In this document: piece after piece, positions 63,037 to 64,000 of the stretch
Position numbering within the stretch: position 1 is the stretch's first letter
Layout of the letters: the number at the start of each line of letters is the position of its first letter
Origin: Jiangella aurantiaca
Lineage (GTDB): Bacteria; Actinomycetota; Actinomycetes; Jiangellales; Jiangellaceae
Assembly: GCF_004349105.1 (NCBI RefSeq)
Contig: NZ_SMLB01000007.1
Span: forward strand, 124,001-188,000
Length of the DNA: 64,000 nt
Reading direction: 5' to 3'
Position numbers and translations under genes: made by a program
The notes under the pieces: model-generated
The model's input: the letters and a program-made list of their open reading frames with translations, nothing else
Database searches by the model: none
Told to the model about the DNA's origin: nothing

Positions 63037-63996
63037 TCACGTGGACCGCAGTGCGGGCAGCACCTCGTCGCGGTAGAAGCCGAAGAAGCCGTCCTGATCC
63101 GGTCCGATCTGGTTCACGTAGACCTCGTCGAAACCGGCATCGACGTACGACGTCAGGAACTTCCGGTGCTCGTCGGCGTCCGGGCCGCAGGCGACGGAGC
63201 CGGCCAGCGTCTCGCGGGTGACCAGCGTGGAGGCCTGCATGATGTGCTCCGGCGTCCGCAGGACCTGGGGCAGCTCGCCCGGGAGACCCTGGTTCGGCCA
63301 GTGGCGCAGCACGATGTCGAGGCCGTCGTCCGCGCTGGGGGCGAAGCACACCTTCGCGCCGGCCTGCTTCGGCTTGCCGGCGCCACCCGCCGCCTCGAAC
63401 CGTCGCGCCATCTCCGCGTCCGGCGACGTGGAGATGAAGCCGTCGGCGATGCGGCCGGCCAGGTCGGCCGCATCCGGCCCGAAGCCGGACAGGTAGACCT
63501 TCGGCGGCTCGTCGGGGACGGTGTAGAGCCGGGCGTGCTCGACGTCGTAGTACGGGCCACGGTGGGTGACCACCTCGCCGGTCCAGAGCGCACGCATGAT
63601 CTCGATCGCCTCCTCGAGCATGTCCAGCCGTTGGTCCGCCAGCGGCCACGGCGCCCCGGTGACCTGCTCGTTCAGCGCCTCACCAGTGCCGACGCCGAGT
63701 GTGAACCGGCCCGGCGCCATGACGGCCGTCGTCGCCGCGGCCTGCGCGACGATCGCCGGATGGATGCGCAGCGTCGGGCAGGTGACGGCGGTCGTGATCG
63801 GCAGCGATGTCTCGCGCGCCAGCGCGCCGAGCACCGTCCACACGAACGGCGCCTGACCCTGCTCGTCGGTCCAGGGGTGGAAGTGGTCGGAGATCCAGAG
63901 GGCTTCGAACCCGGTCTCCTCGGCGAGCCGCGCCTGGCGGAGCAGCTCGTCGGGCGGCCAATCCTCGGTGGCGAGGAAGTATCCGTAACGCGTCAT
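63037..63996 (-). CDS. F420-dependent LLM-class oxidoreductase (glucose-6-phosphate dehydrogenase-like family)
   Basis: The 319-residue TIM-barrel enzyme of the luciferase-like group has YGYFLATEDWPPDELLRQA and ALWISDHFHPWTDEQGQAPFVW (F420-site His and Trp). TTAVTCPTLRIHPAIVAQAAATTAVMAPGRFTLGVGTGEALNEQV follows the family pattern closely, as does VYVNQIGPDQDGFF at the end. It would move hydride to or from coenzyme F420. The physiological substrate is not known; members range from Fgd to redox enzymes of unknown role. ATG 63996 is four bases from the window end, so the upstream control region is not visible. Confidence 0.9.
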   Translation of the reverse strand: MTRYGYFLATEDWPPDELLRQARLAEETGFEALWISDHFHPWTDEQGQAPFVWTVLGALARETSLPITTAVTCPTLRIHPAIVAQAAATTAVMAPGRFTLGVGTGEALNEQVTGAPWPLADQRLDMLEEAIEIMRALWTGEVVTHRGPYYDVEHARLYTVPDEPPKVYLSGFGPDAADLAGRIADGFISTSPDAEMARRFEAAGGAGKPKQAGAKVCFAPSADDGLDIVLRHWPNQGLPGELPQVLRTPEHIMQASTLVTRETLAGSVACGPDADEHRKFLTSYVDAGFDEVYVNQIGPDQDGFFGFYRDEVLPALRST

Positions 63997-64000
63997 GGTC

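Overview
This window is high-GC DNA from an actinomycete. The signs are very GC-rich codon use, many GTG starts and four-base ATGA/GTGA gene overlaps, an F420-dependent oxidoreductase of the luciferase-like family, a gas-vesicle cluster of the actinobacterial type (GvpO, GvpY/Z-like and GvpS genes, no GvpN ATPase), and many sites fitting the actinobacterial sigma-B promoter consensus (G-N-N-T, 14-16 bp, GGGTAC/T). A Jiangella-like genus is only my guess. I saw no rRNA, tRNA, CRISPR array, transposase or replication origin.

Layout. 1-7.5 kb: a sulfated-substrate locus, with the tail of one sulfatase, a LysR regulator, two more sulfatases and a sugar-type ABC importer without its own ATPase. 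7.6-13.2 kb: one very long gene for a single-chain acyl/acetyl-CoA carboxylase. 13.3-15.6 kb: a CapA/M15-peptidase fusion and a small J-domain membrane protein. 15.7-23.2 kb: two DUF2142-type membrane proteins facing an opposing operon (GT2 and GT4 glycosyltransferases, a flippase-like protein, a third DUF2142 protein), probably surface-glycan assembly. 23.5-28.6 kb: a choline-sulfatase-like enzyme with a complete SsuABC-type importer, divergent from a GntR regulator; matching operator palindromes lie in the shared control region. 28.6-41.3 kb: a stress island holding an endonuclease III-like protein, a CYP152-type peroxygenase, a repeat-containing small protein, a ten-gene gas-vesicle operon, a VOC protein, a hemerythrin-like protein, a pyruvate-oxidase-like enzyme, topoisomerase IB and an SRPBCC protein. 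41.4-44.4 kb: LacI regulator and GH42 beta-galactosidase. 44.5-54.1 kb: regulators (TetR, two MarR, MocR) with oxidoreductases, a methyltransferase, a cold-shock protein and gene remnants. 54.2-64 kb: a large LuxR-type ATPase regulator, a secreted subtilase, a DUF3352 lipoprotein-like membrane protein and an F420-dependent oxidoreductase.

The strongest unifying signal is in the 29-41 kb island. Nine transcription units there begin with a sigma-B-like promoter of near-identical geometry, and a tenth copy precedes a 43-residue acidic protein at 53.8 kb. This suggests one general-stress regulon covering buoyancy (gas vesicles), peroxide-dependent fatty-acid oxidation, DNA topology/repair and iron/peroxide handling. 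Other regulatory signals read from sequence are the GntR palindromes, a LacI-type palindrome, a LysR-type box over the LysR start codon, a three-site operator array before an alcohol dehydrogenase, and several hairpin terminators between convergent genes. A 39-bp palindromic element occurs twice with a compensatory base-pair change.
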